NCBI GenBank assembly: GCA_965249735.1
Contig: CBDFMS010000018.1
Span: 62,001 to 126,000 of the forward strand
Reading direction: 5' to 3'
Length of the DNA stretch: 64,000 nt
Source of the DNA: JANQSS01 sp965249735
GTDB lineage: Bacteria; Bacteroidota; Bacteroidia; Chitinophagales; Saprospiraceae
The notes under the pieces are model-generated. The model saw only the letters and a program-made list of their open reading frames with translations, did not search any database and was not told the origin of the DNA. Shown here piece by piece: positions 8,820-16,389 of the stretch (its first letter is position 1; each line of letters begins with the position of its first letter). Position numbers and translations under genes: made by a program.

Positions 8820-9264
8820 CATTAAAAATCGGCCATTTTGTCAAGATTTCACTTCAAAAAACGCCAAGCCCCTTACACTCGATTTTTCAACGCAAATATA
8901 CGTTGAAAAGTGAATTTCGGTCATTTTCAACAAAAGTGACTGGAGTTTTGGTCAAAAGTGCTCATTTTGAAAATCAAACGTTAAGGGAATTTAACACTTC
9001 AAATTTATTTTAACAAAATATTAACTTATAATCGACTGATTATCAATAAAACGATGATTTCTATTAACATAATAAATAGTTTTGGACTTTTGGTCATTTA
9101 TTCACTTTAAGTGGTCACATCTTACGCCTTGATACTCAGTGCCTTTAGTACAGTTGACCATTTGACCACTTCTACAACCTACCCCCTGTTAAAATTTACA
9201 TAAGTTTCACGAGGCGATTAAACTGTCCTAATATTAGTCAATTGACACGCCCATTTTTGTCAAG
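8820..9264. promoter_or_regulatory. AT-rich phage control region with palindromes
   Basis: No convincing gene in about 445 bases. A perfect 9-base inverted repeat TTTTCAACG (8884-8892) / CGTTGAAAA (8901-8909) encloses CAAATATA, which on the minus strand reads TATATTTG, the Bacteroidota -7 box. A second 9-base inverted repeat, AAGTGGTCA (9109-9117) / TGACCACTT (9163-9171), is separated by 45 bases, and several further GGTCA / TGACC half-sites occur (about 8950, 9091, 9155). The layout suits repressor operators and the promoter for the portal-terminase transcript starting at 9265. Function is inferred. Confidence 0.5.
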
Positions 9265-9585
9265 ATGGCAGAGATCATAGACATCCAGGAAGTACTCGCA
9301 GTGATCAGTGACTTGAGCGAAGGAATTGAATTTTCGATCGCATTTGTTCGCGCTCACCAGGGCTCCGGAGGACCAAAAGGATCAATCAAGTTTGTCGAAC
9401 ACTGCCGGCGCGGATTTCGCAGGCGAAAAGTGTCTACTACGGCTAAAAAAGGTAAATCATCAGGTAAAGTCCCTGTCCACAAACTCAACGGCACCCTCCC
9501 CATGGTGGAGGTCGTCACCGACCGGATGATCAGCGTCCGGATCTCGCATATCATCGAATTCAACAAATTCAAAGTCAAACATTAA
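9265..9585 (+). CDS. Small phage protein, unknown function
   Basis: 106 residues, basic, starting at ATG 9265 immediately after the control region and 5 bases before the portal gene. The middle (RRGFRRRKVSTTAKKGKSSGKV) is highly charged and probably disordered. The end (MVEVVTDRMISVRISHIIEFNKFKVKH) looks beta-rich. As first gene of the portal-terminase transcript it may belong to packaging or head completion, but nothing in the sequence identifies it. Confidence 0.6.
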   Translation: MAEIIDIQEVLAVISDLSEGIEFSIAFVRAHQGSGGPKGSIKFVEHCRRGFRRRKVSTTAKKGKSSGKVPVHKLNGTLPMVEVVTDRMISVRISHIIEFNKFKVKH

Positions 9586-9590
9586 TCACT

Positions 9591-10916
9591 ATGGATCCAT
9601 TCATCGGAGGCAACATCGCAGTCATGTCAGTACCAGATGGTCAGGCCATCATACATTTTTCATCACACCGAGACGCCCTCGAGGCGGGCAAGATCCATCA
9701 TGTCGGTCGCAATGAAGTACAATATTGGGGTGTTGACAACCTACTACCGCAGACCAGGGAACAACTCGTCCAGGCTAATAACATCATACCGTCTCTGATG
9801 CAGACAAAGAGAGACATCCTGGTAGGATCCGGAGTAGTGCCCTACAATGTCATTTTTGAGAATGGTAAAAAACGTGTCGAGGAGGTCGAATGTCCCGGGG
9901 ATATCACAGATTGGATGGAAAAGTCGTCTTTTGACAACTATCTACTGCAATCATGCAGTGACCTGTTGATGCATGCCAATGTTTTCCCAGAATTCATCAG
10001 GACCCGGGATAAATCAAAAATATCCCTCCTCAGCGCCAAAAAGGCCCGCCATCTCCGACTGGCAAAGCAAAACAAGCAGGGAGATATTGATACGGCATAT
10101 TGGTCTGGTAACTGGAAAGAGGCCACGACGAACTACAAGCCCAAGCCAATCAATATATACGACCCCAAACAAAAGCAGAACAAGTTTTTGATGCATTTGG
10201 GCGACACGATGTTCATGCTTGATGAATATTACTACAGCCCCAGCTGGTGGGGCGGCAAAGATTGGATAGAGCTATCCAATGGTATCCCTCCATTCCACAT
10301 CGCCAATCTCAATAATGGGTTCAACATCAGATTTCACATCATGATCCCTGTCAATTATTTTGACAAGTATACGGCCATGGCCCAGGTTGACAGGACACCG
10401 GAAGGTCAGCAAAAGGCAAAATCAGCATTGGCTGCAGCTAAACAAGATCTCATCGATCGTCTGAATGAATGGCTGGCCAAACCAAAAAATGCCGGTCGTG
10501 CATTTTTTAGCACATACAAGATGACCCAGCGTGACGGAAAGATGTTTGGAGGCATCGTCATCGAACCGATTAAATATGACATGAAAGATGAGGCCTTGAT
10601 CTCGCTTTTTGACAAGTCGAATGAAGCCAACATGTCTAGTCAAGGCGTACATCCTACCTTGGCCAATATCCAAACCCAAGGCAAACTTAGTTCCGGATCA
10701 GAGATCCGCAACGCCTACTTGATGTACGTGGCCATCAAGACACCGGTGCCGCGCCGCACACTATTAAAACCCTTGAATTTTATCCGGAAAGAAAATGGAT
10801 GGGACAAAAAATACCCAGACATCAAAGGATTTATGTTCAAAGACATGGAGATCACTAAATTGGATGACGACAAATCCGGATCATCAGAAATAATTACTGA
10901 GGATGGAAAACAGTGA
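9591..10916 (+). CDS. Phage portal protein
   Basis: 441 residues. Portal-like features are the N-terminal part with the conserved VQYWGVDNLLPQ and LMQTKRDILVGSGV stretches, the central HLRLAKQNKQGDIDTAYWSGNW strand-turn region, and a long helix at about 260-300 (RTPEGQQKAKSALAAAKQDL). The C-terminal half (ANMSSQGVHPTLANIQTQGKLSSGSEIRN) resembles the portal stem and crown of PBSX- and Bacteroidota-type portals. It forms the dodecameric DNA channel at one capsid vertex and docks the terminase encoded 1 kb downstream. Its stop overlaps the ATG of the next gene. Confidence 0.8.
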   Translation: MDPFIGGNIAVMSVPDGQAIIHFSSHRDALEAGKIHHVGRNEVQYWGVDNLLPQTREQLVQANNIIPSLMQTKRDILVGSGVVPYNVIFENGKKRVEEVECPGDITDWMEKSSFDNYLLQSCSDLLMHANVFPEFIRTRDKSKISLLSAKKARHLRLAKQNKQGDIDTAYWSGNWKEATTNYKPKPINIYDPKQKQNKFLMHLGDTMFMLDEYYYSPSWWGGKDWIELSNGIPPFHIANLNNGFNIRFHIMIPVNYFDKYTAMAQVDRTPEGQQKAKSALAAAKQDLIDRLNEWLAKPKNAGRAFFSTYKMTQRDGKMFGGIVIEPIKYDMKDEALISLFDKSNEANMSSQGVHPTLANIQTQGKLSSGSEIRNAYLMYVAIKTPVPRRTLLKPLNFIRKENGWDKKYPDIKGFMFKDMEITKLDDDKSGSSEIITEDGKQ

Positions 10917-11520
10917 TTATCGGTCAGGCATCCAATTATTAAAAAGAAAAAATCCGGAGCATCCAATATTGCCCACACTGGAAAAGGGATTTTCATTAAT
11001 TAATTTAGAATATTTAAGGTTTGCACTCAAAAATGCTCAATTATATAAAAATAAAGCCCCTGAGAATCGTGTAGAATATTCAGACCCATCCCTTACTACG
11101 CTTTATTCAAATCTAAGAACCTTAAAAAACAGGCAGGCCGTACATTCTAATAAATTTCACGCTGCAAGTAATAATAATCAGCGTGCATTTATTTCCGATG
11201 AAATAATGCGCATTCAGAGCGACATCAAATTGACAATATTAGAAATCAATGCATTTAAAAAGAATGGAAAAGTCCATGAATTAAAAAACATCGAACAATA
11301 TCCAGTCCCGAAGGATCCACTAAAAATGCAGCGAAAAAATGAAAATCTTGGATCGCAAATCAGTAGACAAAACCGAGATATCAGAAAAATGCAGATCGAG
11401 ATCAGACGAAATCCATCGAATAAATTGGAGGAACGATTGACGAAATTTAAAATAAAATTAAATCACCTGGAAATCCATCGAGGCCATGTCAGAAATGCGC
11501 TCACTGTCGCGACGTTATAG
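10903..11520 (+). CDS. Phage coiled-coil protein, unknown function
   Basis: 205 residues, very basic and Asn-rich. ATG 10903 overlaps the end of the portal gene by 14 bases. From about residue 60 on it is almost entirely helical with heptad character (IMRIQSDIKLTILEINAFK, ISRQNRDIRKMQIEIRR, EERLTKFKIKLNHLEIHRGH). It sits between portal and terminase and overlaps the following gene by 35 bases. No family recognised; a head-morphogenesis or scaffold-like role is possible. It is more A-rich than its neighbours. Confidence 0.6.
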   Translation: MENSDYRSGIQLLKRKNPEHPILPTLEKGFSLINLEYLRFALKNAQLYKNKAPENRVEYSDPSLTTLYSNLRTLKNRQAVHSNKFHAASNNNQRAFISDEIMRIQSDIKLTILEINAFKKNGKVHELKNIEQYPVPKDPLKMQRKNENLGSQISRQNRDIRKMQIEIRRNPSNKLEERLTKFKIKLNHLEIHRGHVRNALTVATL

Positions 11521-12022
11521 CGATCAACAATTTAAGGCTGCTAATCGAATTGAGCGAATATCTCTGTACATGCGAGATTCGGACATCTATTCATTATCAG
11601 ATCCCGATCATGAGTATTTTGAATTGATGAAGCGGACATTCGCTATCCTCTCATCCCAAACTGATCAAAAAATAAGGGTCGACCTCATTTCTCATATATC
11701 GACTCCGGAGCTTCCGCTTCCAAGAGTGTACAATTTGATAAATGACACCAAGGTGCTCTTTGGCGACGTCGTCAAGGTCAACAAGAAATTTGATCGCATG
11801 GTATTGCGCGAACATTTCCTGCAGTTAGCTCGACTAGCAAAAGAAGAGGAGGATTACGGTGAGGCCCGTCGGTGCTTCCGGGAAGCGGCCAGAATCGAAG
11901 AATTATATGATCCGGACACCGAGGTATTTGACCCAAGTGCCTTCGAGCTTCCAACCATAATCATTTCATCAAGTCCTGAAGCATTTTATGCAGACGCAGA
12001 AGTCATCGAAGAGGAAGAGTAA
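11486..12022 (+). CDS. Phage protein, possible small terminase-associated protein
   Basis: 178 residues, overlapping both the upstream gene (35 bases) and the large terminase (35 bases), so all are translationally coupled. The sequence is helical and acidic at its end (DAEVIEEEE). Residues 100-150 (FDRMVLREHFLQLARLAKEEEDYGEARRCFREAARIEELY) look like a TPR-type helix pair. Position directly before the large terminase is that of a small terminase subunit, but no helix-turn-helix is evident, so the role is inferred from gene order only. Confidence 0.55.
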   Translation: MSEMRSLSRRYSDQQFKAANRIERISLYMRDSDIYSLSDPDHEYFELMKRTFAILSSQTDQKIRVDLISHISTPELPLPRVYNLINDTKVLFGDVVKVNKKFDRMVLREHFLQLARLAKEEEDYGEARRCFREAARIEELYDPDTEVFDPSAFELPTIIISSSPEAFYADAEVIEEEE

Positions 12023-13457
12023 AGAGGTCTATTTCAACGACAAACAGATTGCCGTATTTGAAGCCAGGCAACCGATGACCGTCAACATTTGGGGTCGTGG
12101 AACCGGAAAATCAGTCGTCGGTGGTGCCATAGAGTATGACTGTGCGCTACACATGCCCCGGGCGAAGCGCTTCATCTGCTCGAAGACCTACAAACAGCTC
12201 CTGACCAATATTCTCCCAGCCATTAAATCAAAATGGCTGGACTTTGGCCTTATCCAGGACAAACACTATATCGTCGGCAGAAAGCCACCATCCTGGTACG
12301 ATCGACCTTATGCCGCTCCGGATTCGCACGAGAACATCATTTCCTTCTTCAATGGATTCGCGTTGCAGCTCATGTCCATGGACAATGCCAATAGTCAGAG
12401 AGGAGGGTCCTTTGATGGTGGTATGATTGATGAAATGGCTTTCATTCCTCGGGATAAACTAAACCAGACCTTATTACCGTCTGTGAGGGGCAATATCAAC
12501 CGGTTCTCTCATTGGCGCCACCAGCAGGTGAATTGTTTCACATCCATGCCATGGAAGGCCGAGGGCCAGTATGTACTCGACTATGCTGAGAAGGCGAAGA
12601 TCAACCCCGACCAGGTCTACTACTCAGAAGCCAATGTCTATGACAATATCGTCGTGCTCGGCCAGAAAGGCATCGACAATCTGCGCAACAGCATGACTAC
12701 CATGGAATTTGAGGTTGAAGTATTGAACAAGCACCTCACCAAACTGCCGGAGGGGTTCTATCCATCTTTTGACCCCACAGTTCACACCTTCGAAGCACCC
12801 AACGAGTATGGTATAGGTGAGAGTGGGATCTACTATGCCGGCTCTAAGGCCATAAACAACCGTGCACCCATTGACCTCACGTTTGACTTTGGTGGCTGGT
12901 TCAACTGTTGTATCGCATTCCAGGAGCAGAATGACATCGAGTATGCAATCAACTCATTCTACGTCAAGGATGCTGAGAAATTAGACACACTTGTAAACAA
13001 CTTCTGCGACCACTATGCCGGCCATGGACTCAAGCATGTCAACATCTATGGCGAACCGCGCGGCCATGATCGTATGGCTACCGCCGAAAGTCTATTTGCT
13101 GTCGTCCTGAAGATCTTGCGCAAACGTGGATGGTCAGCTGAGCTCAAAGTAGAGAATGCTGTCACTGACCAGCACGCGCTAAGGCATGAGTTCATAGTCG
13201 AGATCATGGAGGAATCCAATGACAACCTACCTAAGCTTCGCTTCGAGGAGGAAGAATGCAAGGCCGTGATCTACGCTATACAGATGACCGGCATCAAGCC
13301 GGACTTCAAAAAGGACAAATCAAGTGAGCGCAAGAGAGAGTACAAGCAAGAGCACGCCACACACTTCACTGATGGCATGGACTACTTCCTTATGCAGAAA
13401 TACTATCATAGAGTCGACATGACTATAGATGAGTACGACAACTGGACTTTCTTCTAA
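11988..13457 (+). CDS. Phage terminase large subunit
   Basis: 489 residues. The ATPase has Walker A GRGTGKS (36-42) and a Walker B region GGMIDEM (144-150), with the adenine-side segment YFNDKQIAVFEAR before it. The C-terminal RNase H-like nuclease begins with DLTFDFGGWFNC and continues through KHVNIYGEPRGHDR to HFTDGMDYFLMQKYY, giving the expected acidic residues. It packages DNA into the prohead through the portal encoded upstream. The first ATG is used; the overlap with the preceding gene fits coupled translation. Length is normal for the family. Confidence 0.93.
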   Translation: MQTQKSSKRKSKEVYFNDKQIAVFEARQPMTVNIWGRGTGKSVVGGAIEYDCALHMPRAKRFICSKTYKQLLTNILPAIKSKWLDFGLIQDKHYIVGRKPPSWYDRPYAAPDSHENIISFFNGFALQLMSMDNANSQRGGSFDGGMIDEMAFIPRDKLNQTLLPSVRGNINRFSHWRHQQVNCFTSMPWKAEGQYVLDYAEKAKINPDQVYYSEANVYDNIVVLGQKGIDNLRNSMTTMEFEVEVLNKHLTKLPEGFYPSFDPTVHTFEAPNEYGIGESGIYYAGSKAINNRAPIDLTFDFGGWFNCCIAFQEQNDIEYAINSFYVKDAEKLDTLVNNFCDHYAGHGLKHVNIYGEPRGHDRMATAESLFAVVLKILRKRGWSAELKVENAVTDQHALRHEFIVEIMEESNDNLPKLRFEEEECKAVIYAIQMTGIKPDFKKDKSSERKREYKQEHATHFTDGMDYFLMQKYYHRVDMTIDEYDNWTFF

Positions 13458-13471
13458 CATAATTATAATTT

Positions 13472-13531
13472 GTCGCGAAGCGACGCGATAAGCCGAGCGC
13501 AGCGGAATCAATTATAGTCGCGAAGCGACGC
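13472..13531. repeat. Two copies of a palindromic GTCGCGAAGCGACGC element
   Basis: GTCGCGAAGCGACGC occurs at 13472-13486 and again at 13517-13531. Each copy is itself a small hairpin (GTCGC / GCGAC around GAA). Both are preceded by AATTATA-type sequence. Placed right after the terminase stop, they resemble REP-like intergenic hairpins and may stabilise the mRNA 3' end. Confidence 0.6.
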
Positions 13532-13552
13532 CGCTCTCATATTACCTCAAAA

Positions 13553-13578
13553 CATTTTGTCAAATCTTGACAAAAATG
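13553..13578. promoter_or_regulatory. TTTTGTCAA palindrome, candidate operator
   Basis: TTTTGTCAA (13555-13563) and TTGACAAAA (13567-13575) form a perfect 9-base inverted repeat with a 3-base spacer. The same half-site with flanks (CATTTTGTCAAGA) occurs alone at 8834-8846 and, with one extra T, just before the ATG at 9265. Recurrence at three intergenic phage sites suggests a phage-encoded regulator; this is inference. Confidence 0.4.
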
Positions 13579-13738
13579 GTAGGCGCGCTGACCTACTGAG
13601 AGGTTTAGGTCTGTATTTTTTGAATTTTGGATGAATGAATGAATTGATTTTCAGCGACGTATATATGTGTCTTATATGTGTAAAAAAAGAGTGTCAATTG
13701 TCCTATTTGTGTAGGTTTTGGTGACAGAATTTTGTTCT

Positions 13739-14794
13739 ATGAAAATAGTATTCACACAACCGGACGTGACCGCGAAAGCCGTTGTTAAGACCTCCGACTT
13801 CAAACATCATTTTCCAAATGTCAACTCACAGAAAGACTGGAAGTCATTCGTGGCTTTCATTAAACAAGCGACTCGGGAATATGTAATTCCTCTGCTCGGG
13901 TGGGATCTCTATAATGATATCACTGACAAAATTGATGGAGATGCTGTTCCTGAAGCATTAGAAGATTTCGTGTCGCATTTAAAAGATGTGGTAGCATACT
14001 ACACGATCTATTTTGCCTTGCCAAAAGACCAGATTGTCATCGCCAACTTTGGCCTCAATGAAGCTGAAGGTCGTGATGGATCCGCTGTGCCGGTCCGTCA
14101 ATGGGTGTTTAATTCCACGCTATGGAATATTGTCCAAACAGCAGACAAGATGATGGATCAATTGTTGGAATATATGGAGGCAAACCTCAGTCTCGAAGAG
14201 AATTATCTGGGGAACAATTGGACTGATAAAGATGTATATCGGAATTATCGTGATCCAATATTCCGACTTACTTCAGAGCTTTCTCTGTACATCAATATCA
14301 ATAATAGCCGGCGGGCATATCTTCGTTTGATACCGCATATAAAATCGGCTGGCCTTCGGTTTATCATTCCCACCATTTGTCAGGATCAGATGTATAGGCT
14401 CATTGAAGGTATTGAGGATGGGGATCTTACTGGTGATGAGAAGTTGTTGCTCGAAAAAATCAAACCAGCCCTGGCCAATTATGCCCTACACATCGGCATC
14501 CCTCATATCAGAGTAGTAGTGGATGGTAGCGGTATTTCGGTCACTACTATCACGAGTCAATATCCGATATCCGGATCGATTGTCTCAGGAAAAAGCGCAG
14601 CTTCTGACGAAGTAATTCATCAATTGAGTGAGCGAGCTTTGTCTGATGCAGAGACTGCACGAGCTGATTTACTTCAATTTTTGTATGGAAACTCAGATAC
14701 CTATCCATTGTGGCGTGACAGTGCTTGTAATCAGCAGGAAGAAAGTGTGTGTCTGACTACGCCTAGTGATGGTGCTGGAGGTGTGTTTCTGTAG
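13739..14794 (+). CDS. Phage structural-type protein (possibly DUF6712-like)
   Basis: 351 residues from ATG 13739 (MKIVFTQPDV); a TTG 21 bases upstream is less likely. The early part (FIKQATREYVIPLLGWDLYNDI) and the repeated helical plan (RAYLRLIPHIKSAGLRFIIPTI, LEKIKPALANYALHIGI) recall a Bacteroidota phage/conjugative family of about this size that I associate with DUF6712, probably a head-tail connector-type protein. This naming is from memory and uncertain. The gene converges on the integrase and their ends overlap by 32 bases, an unusual tight junction at a prophage end. Confidence 0.5.
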   Translation: MKIVFTQPDVTAKAVVKTSDFKHHFPNVNSQKDWKSFVAFIKQATREYVIPLLGWDLYNDITDKIDGDAVPEALEDFVSHLKDVVAYYTIYFALPKDQIVIANFGLNEAEGRDGSAVPVRQWVFNSTLWNIVQTADKMMDQLLEYMEANLSLEENYLGNNWTDKDVYRNYRDPIFRLTSELSLYININNSRRAYLRLIPHIKSAGLRFIIPTICQDQMYRLIEGIEDGDLTGDEKLLLEKIKPALANYALHIGIPHIRVVVDGSGISVTTITSQYPISGSIVSGKSAASDEVIHQLSERALSDAETARADLLQFLYGNSDTYPLWRDSACNQQEESVCLTTPSDGAGGVFL

Positions 14795-15968
14795 CCTTGA
14801 AATACTTATCAAAGTTTTGCATTTTTGATCTGATCGCCTCTTTTGAAATGTGGACGTAGATCATGGTTGTTTCTATTTTGGAATGGCCTAGTATGATTTG
14901 TAGCTCTTCGACTTTGCCCCCTAGCGCTAAATATGCAGTTGCAAATGTATGTCGAGCTACATGAGGTGTTACGTGTTTACCGATGGTGGTGAATCCGGAA
15001 ATGATATCCTTCATGTGACGACTGATCGTATAGTCACTCAGCCCATTGAATAGCTTATTATTATTACTGTATGCCACGGCGTCACTGAACACGTTCAATG
15101 CAACGCTACTTAGAGGAATTTTTAATATCATTTTAGTCTTCCGGGTTTTGCTCGGTCTAAATATCAGCGTGTCCGAAATCACGACATCCTTATCTAAATC
15201 CAATAAGTCGCCGACGCGTAGTCCCGTGAACGACATGAAAAGAAAGGCTCGTAGAGCATTTTGTTTGGCATGTGTCAGTGCATCCTTTTCGTATAGCTGC
15301 ACAAGCTCAGTTAGTTCAGGGACAGTCAACCATGTACGCTCAGTCCTGGCTGTTTGAATCTTGAAGTTATCATATGGATTTTCAAGCCTACGCTTTTGGT
15401 TAATAGCAATATTGATGAACTTCAAAAAAGTCTGATGGTATTTTGCCACAGTATTGGGCTCATACTTTTTGGTGGCCACCATAAATCTATTGAACGACCT
15501 CACGAATTCCAGGTTGAGATTTGAGAATGTCAATTCACTCTTGAATTCCTTCAGACGTCGTAGGCATTTCTCATAGTTTTTGATCGTGCCTCTGGCCCTC
15601 ACCAGTCTCTCTTTTTCAATTTCAGTAGCCATGAACTCATAGAAATTGGCATCGCCCGATTTATTCTGAAAGATCTCTGCAAAAGATGATGCGGTCAATG
15701 GACTATCGTCTAAGATAGCTTTGTAAAAGATGGTGTCTGCTCTGGACTTCATCTTATGGATGATCGCATTGATGAGCTGTCCTGATCCCACTTTCCCTAT
15801 CGCAACCTTTTCAGTATCTCGATTAAATGCTTCCGGCACTACCCTGGCGCCTACAGGTAAAACTTTACGCTGGCCATTGATGAACACTTGAAGCGCAAGT
15901 GCACACTTTCCATCCTTACCAATGTAGTCACTGCGGATGATGATTTTACTTGAATAACGATGGCTCAC
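14763..15968 (-). CDS. int: Tyrosine recombinase / phage integrase
   Basis: 401 residues. An N-terminal arm-binding domain (about 1-100, KIIIRSDYIGKDGKCALALQ) is followed by a SAM-like core-binding domain (about 105-195) and a catalytic domain with R251 (FTGLRVGDLL), H336-x-x-R339 (HVARHTF), H362 (LGHSKIETT) and Y371 (MIYVHIS): a complete active-site set. GTG at 15968 is the start, because a stop codon lies directly upstream in frame. It belongs to the Bacteroidota phage/transposon integrase type. It lies 134 bases from tRNA-Arg, with short repeats in between that may bind its arm domain. It catalyses integration and, with a directionality factor not seen here, excision. Confidence 0.93.
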   Translation of the reverse strand: MSHRYSSKIIIRSDYIGKDGKCALALQVFINGQRKVLPVGARVVPEAFNRDTEKVAIGKVGSGQLINAIIHKMKSRADTIFYKAILDDSPLTASSFAEIFQNKSGDANFYEFMATEIEKERLVRARGTIKNYEKCLRRLKEFKSELTFSNLNLEFVRSFNRFMVATKKYEPNTVAKYHQTFLKFINIAINQKRRLENPYDNFKIQTARTERTWLTVPELTELVQLYEKDALTHAKQNALRAFLFMSFTGLRVGDLLDLDKDVVISDTLIFRPSKTRKTKMILKIPLSSVALNVFSDAVAYSNNNKLFNGLSDYTISRHMKDIISGFTTIGKHVTPHVARHTFATAYLALGGKVEELQIILGHSKIETTMIYVHISKEAIRSKMQNFDKYFKATETHLQHHH

Positions 15969-15984
15969 CTATTATATACCTTTT

Positions 15985-16034
15985 ATGTGTAGCGTATGTG
16001 TAGCGTGTTTTTTCCGTGAAGTATCTGTGTAGTG
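15985..16034. repeat. Short repeats between integrase and attachment site
   Basis: ATGTGTAGCGT occurs twice in direct tandem (15985-15995 and 15996-16006), and a related CTGTGTAGTG follows at 16025-16034. Repeats of about ten bases between an integrase gene and its attachment site are typical arm-type integrase binding sites. The assignment is inferred from position and repetition. Confidence 0.5.
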
Positions 16035-16102
16035 ACACATACAAAAAATAAGGTTTTTCGCTGTTGATAATCAAGTGTTTACGGCGAAAAACCTATAGAA
16101 TG

Positions 16103-16176
16103 TGACCTCGGCAGGATTCGAACCTGCAACCTCTTGATTCGTAGTCAAGTGCTCTATCCAGTTAAGCTACGAAGCC
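16103..16176 (-). tRNA. tRNA-Arg (anticodon ACG); prophage attachment site
   Basis: On the minus strand the acceptor arm GGCTTCG pairs with CGAGGTC (two wobbles). The anticodon stem CTTGA/TCAAG encloses CTACGAA, giving anticodon ACG. The T arm is GCAGG TTCGAAT CCTGC. The 3' CCA is not encoded. The 3' end points at the integrase, so the prophage appears inserted in the 3' part of this tRNA gene and to have restored it. Confidence 0.95.
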
Positions 16177-16389
16177 ATATAGCTGCGACTTCTACTTCTG
16201 AAGCCTACCAAAATCGGTGGGCAAAGATACTATTTTATTGAATTATATGGTAGTAGCAATTGCGATTCTTATTAACTGCGACTTCCAATGAAATTGGACT
16301 CTTGATTTCGATATAAGTGACTGACAATCAGTCTGGTCTTTGAAATTCATCCATATTAAGCAGTTCGCCAGCCCCGGAAGAAAGTGAAT

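Larger units (their letters stand above)
1..16176. mobile_element. Prophage (right part) integrated at tRNA-Arg
   Basis: A run of phage morphogenesis genes (prohead protease, major capsid, tape measure, portal, large terminase) ends in a tyrosine integrase next to a tRNA-Arg gene. The left end of the prophage is outside the window, because the first reading frame is already open at base 1. No repressor, replication or lysis gene was recognised here, so those modules probably lie to the left. The boundary at 16176 includes the tRNA because integration into a tRNA 3' end normally restores the tRNA; the exact attachment core cannot be defined with only one end visible. Confidence 0.88.

Noticed and set aside
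8789..9013. 74-residue plus-strand frame in the phage control region
   Set aside because: It overlaps the terminator at 8793-8818 and the palindrome at 8884-8909; the translation is rich in Phe, His and Lys from AT-rich DNA with no domain.
9265..13457. Two separate prophages (one for capsid-tail, one for portal-terminase)
   Set aside because: No second integrase, attachment repeat or composition break was seen, and each half lacks the essential head genes supplied by the other, so one phage with permuted order is simpler.
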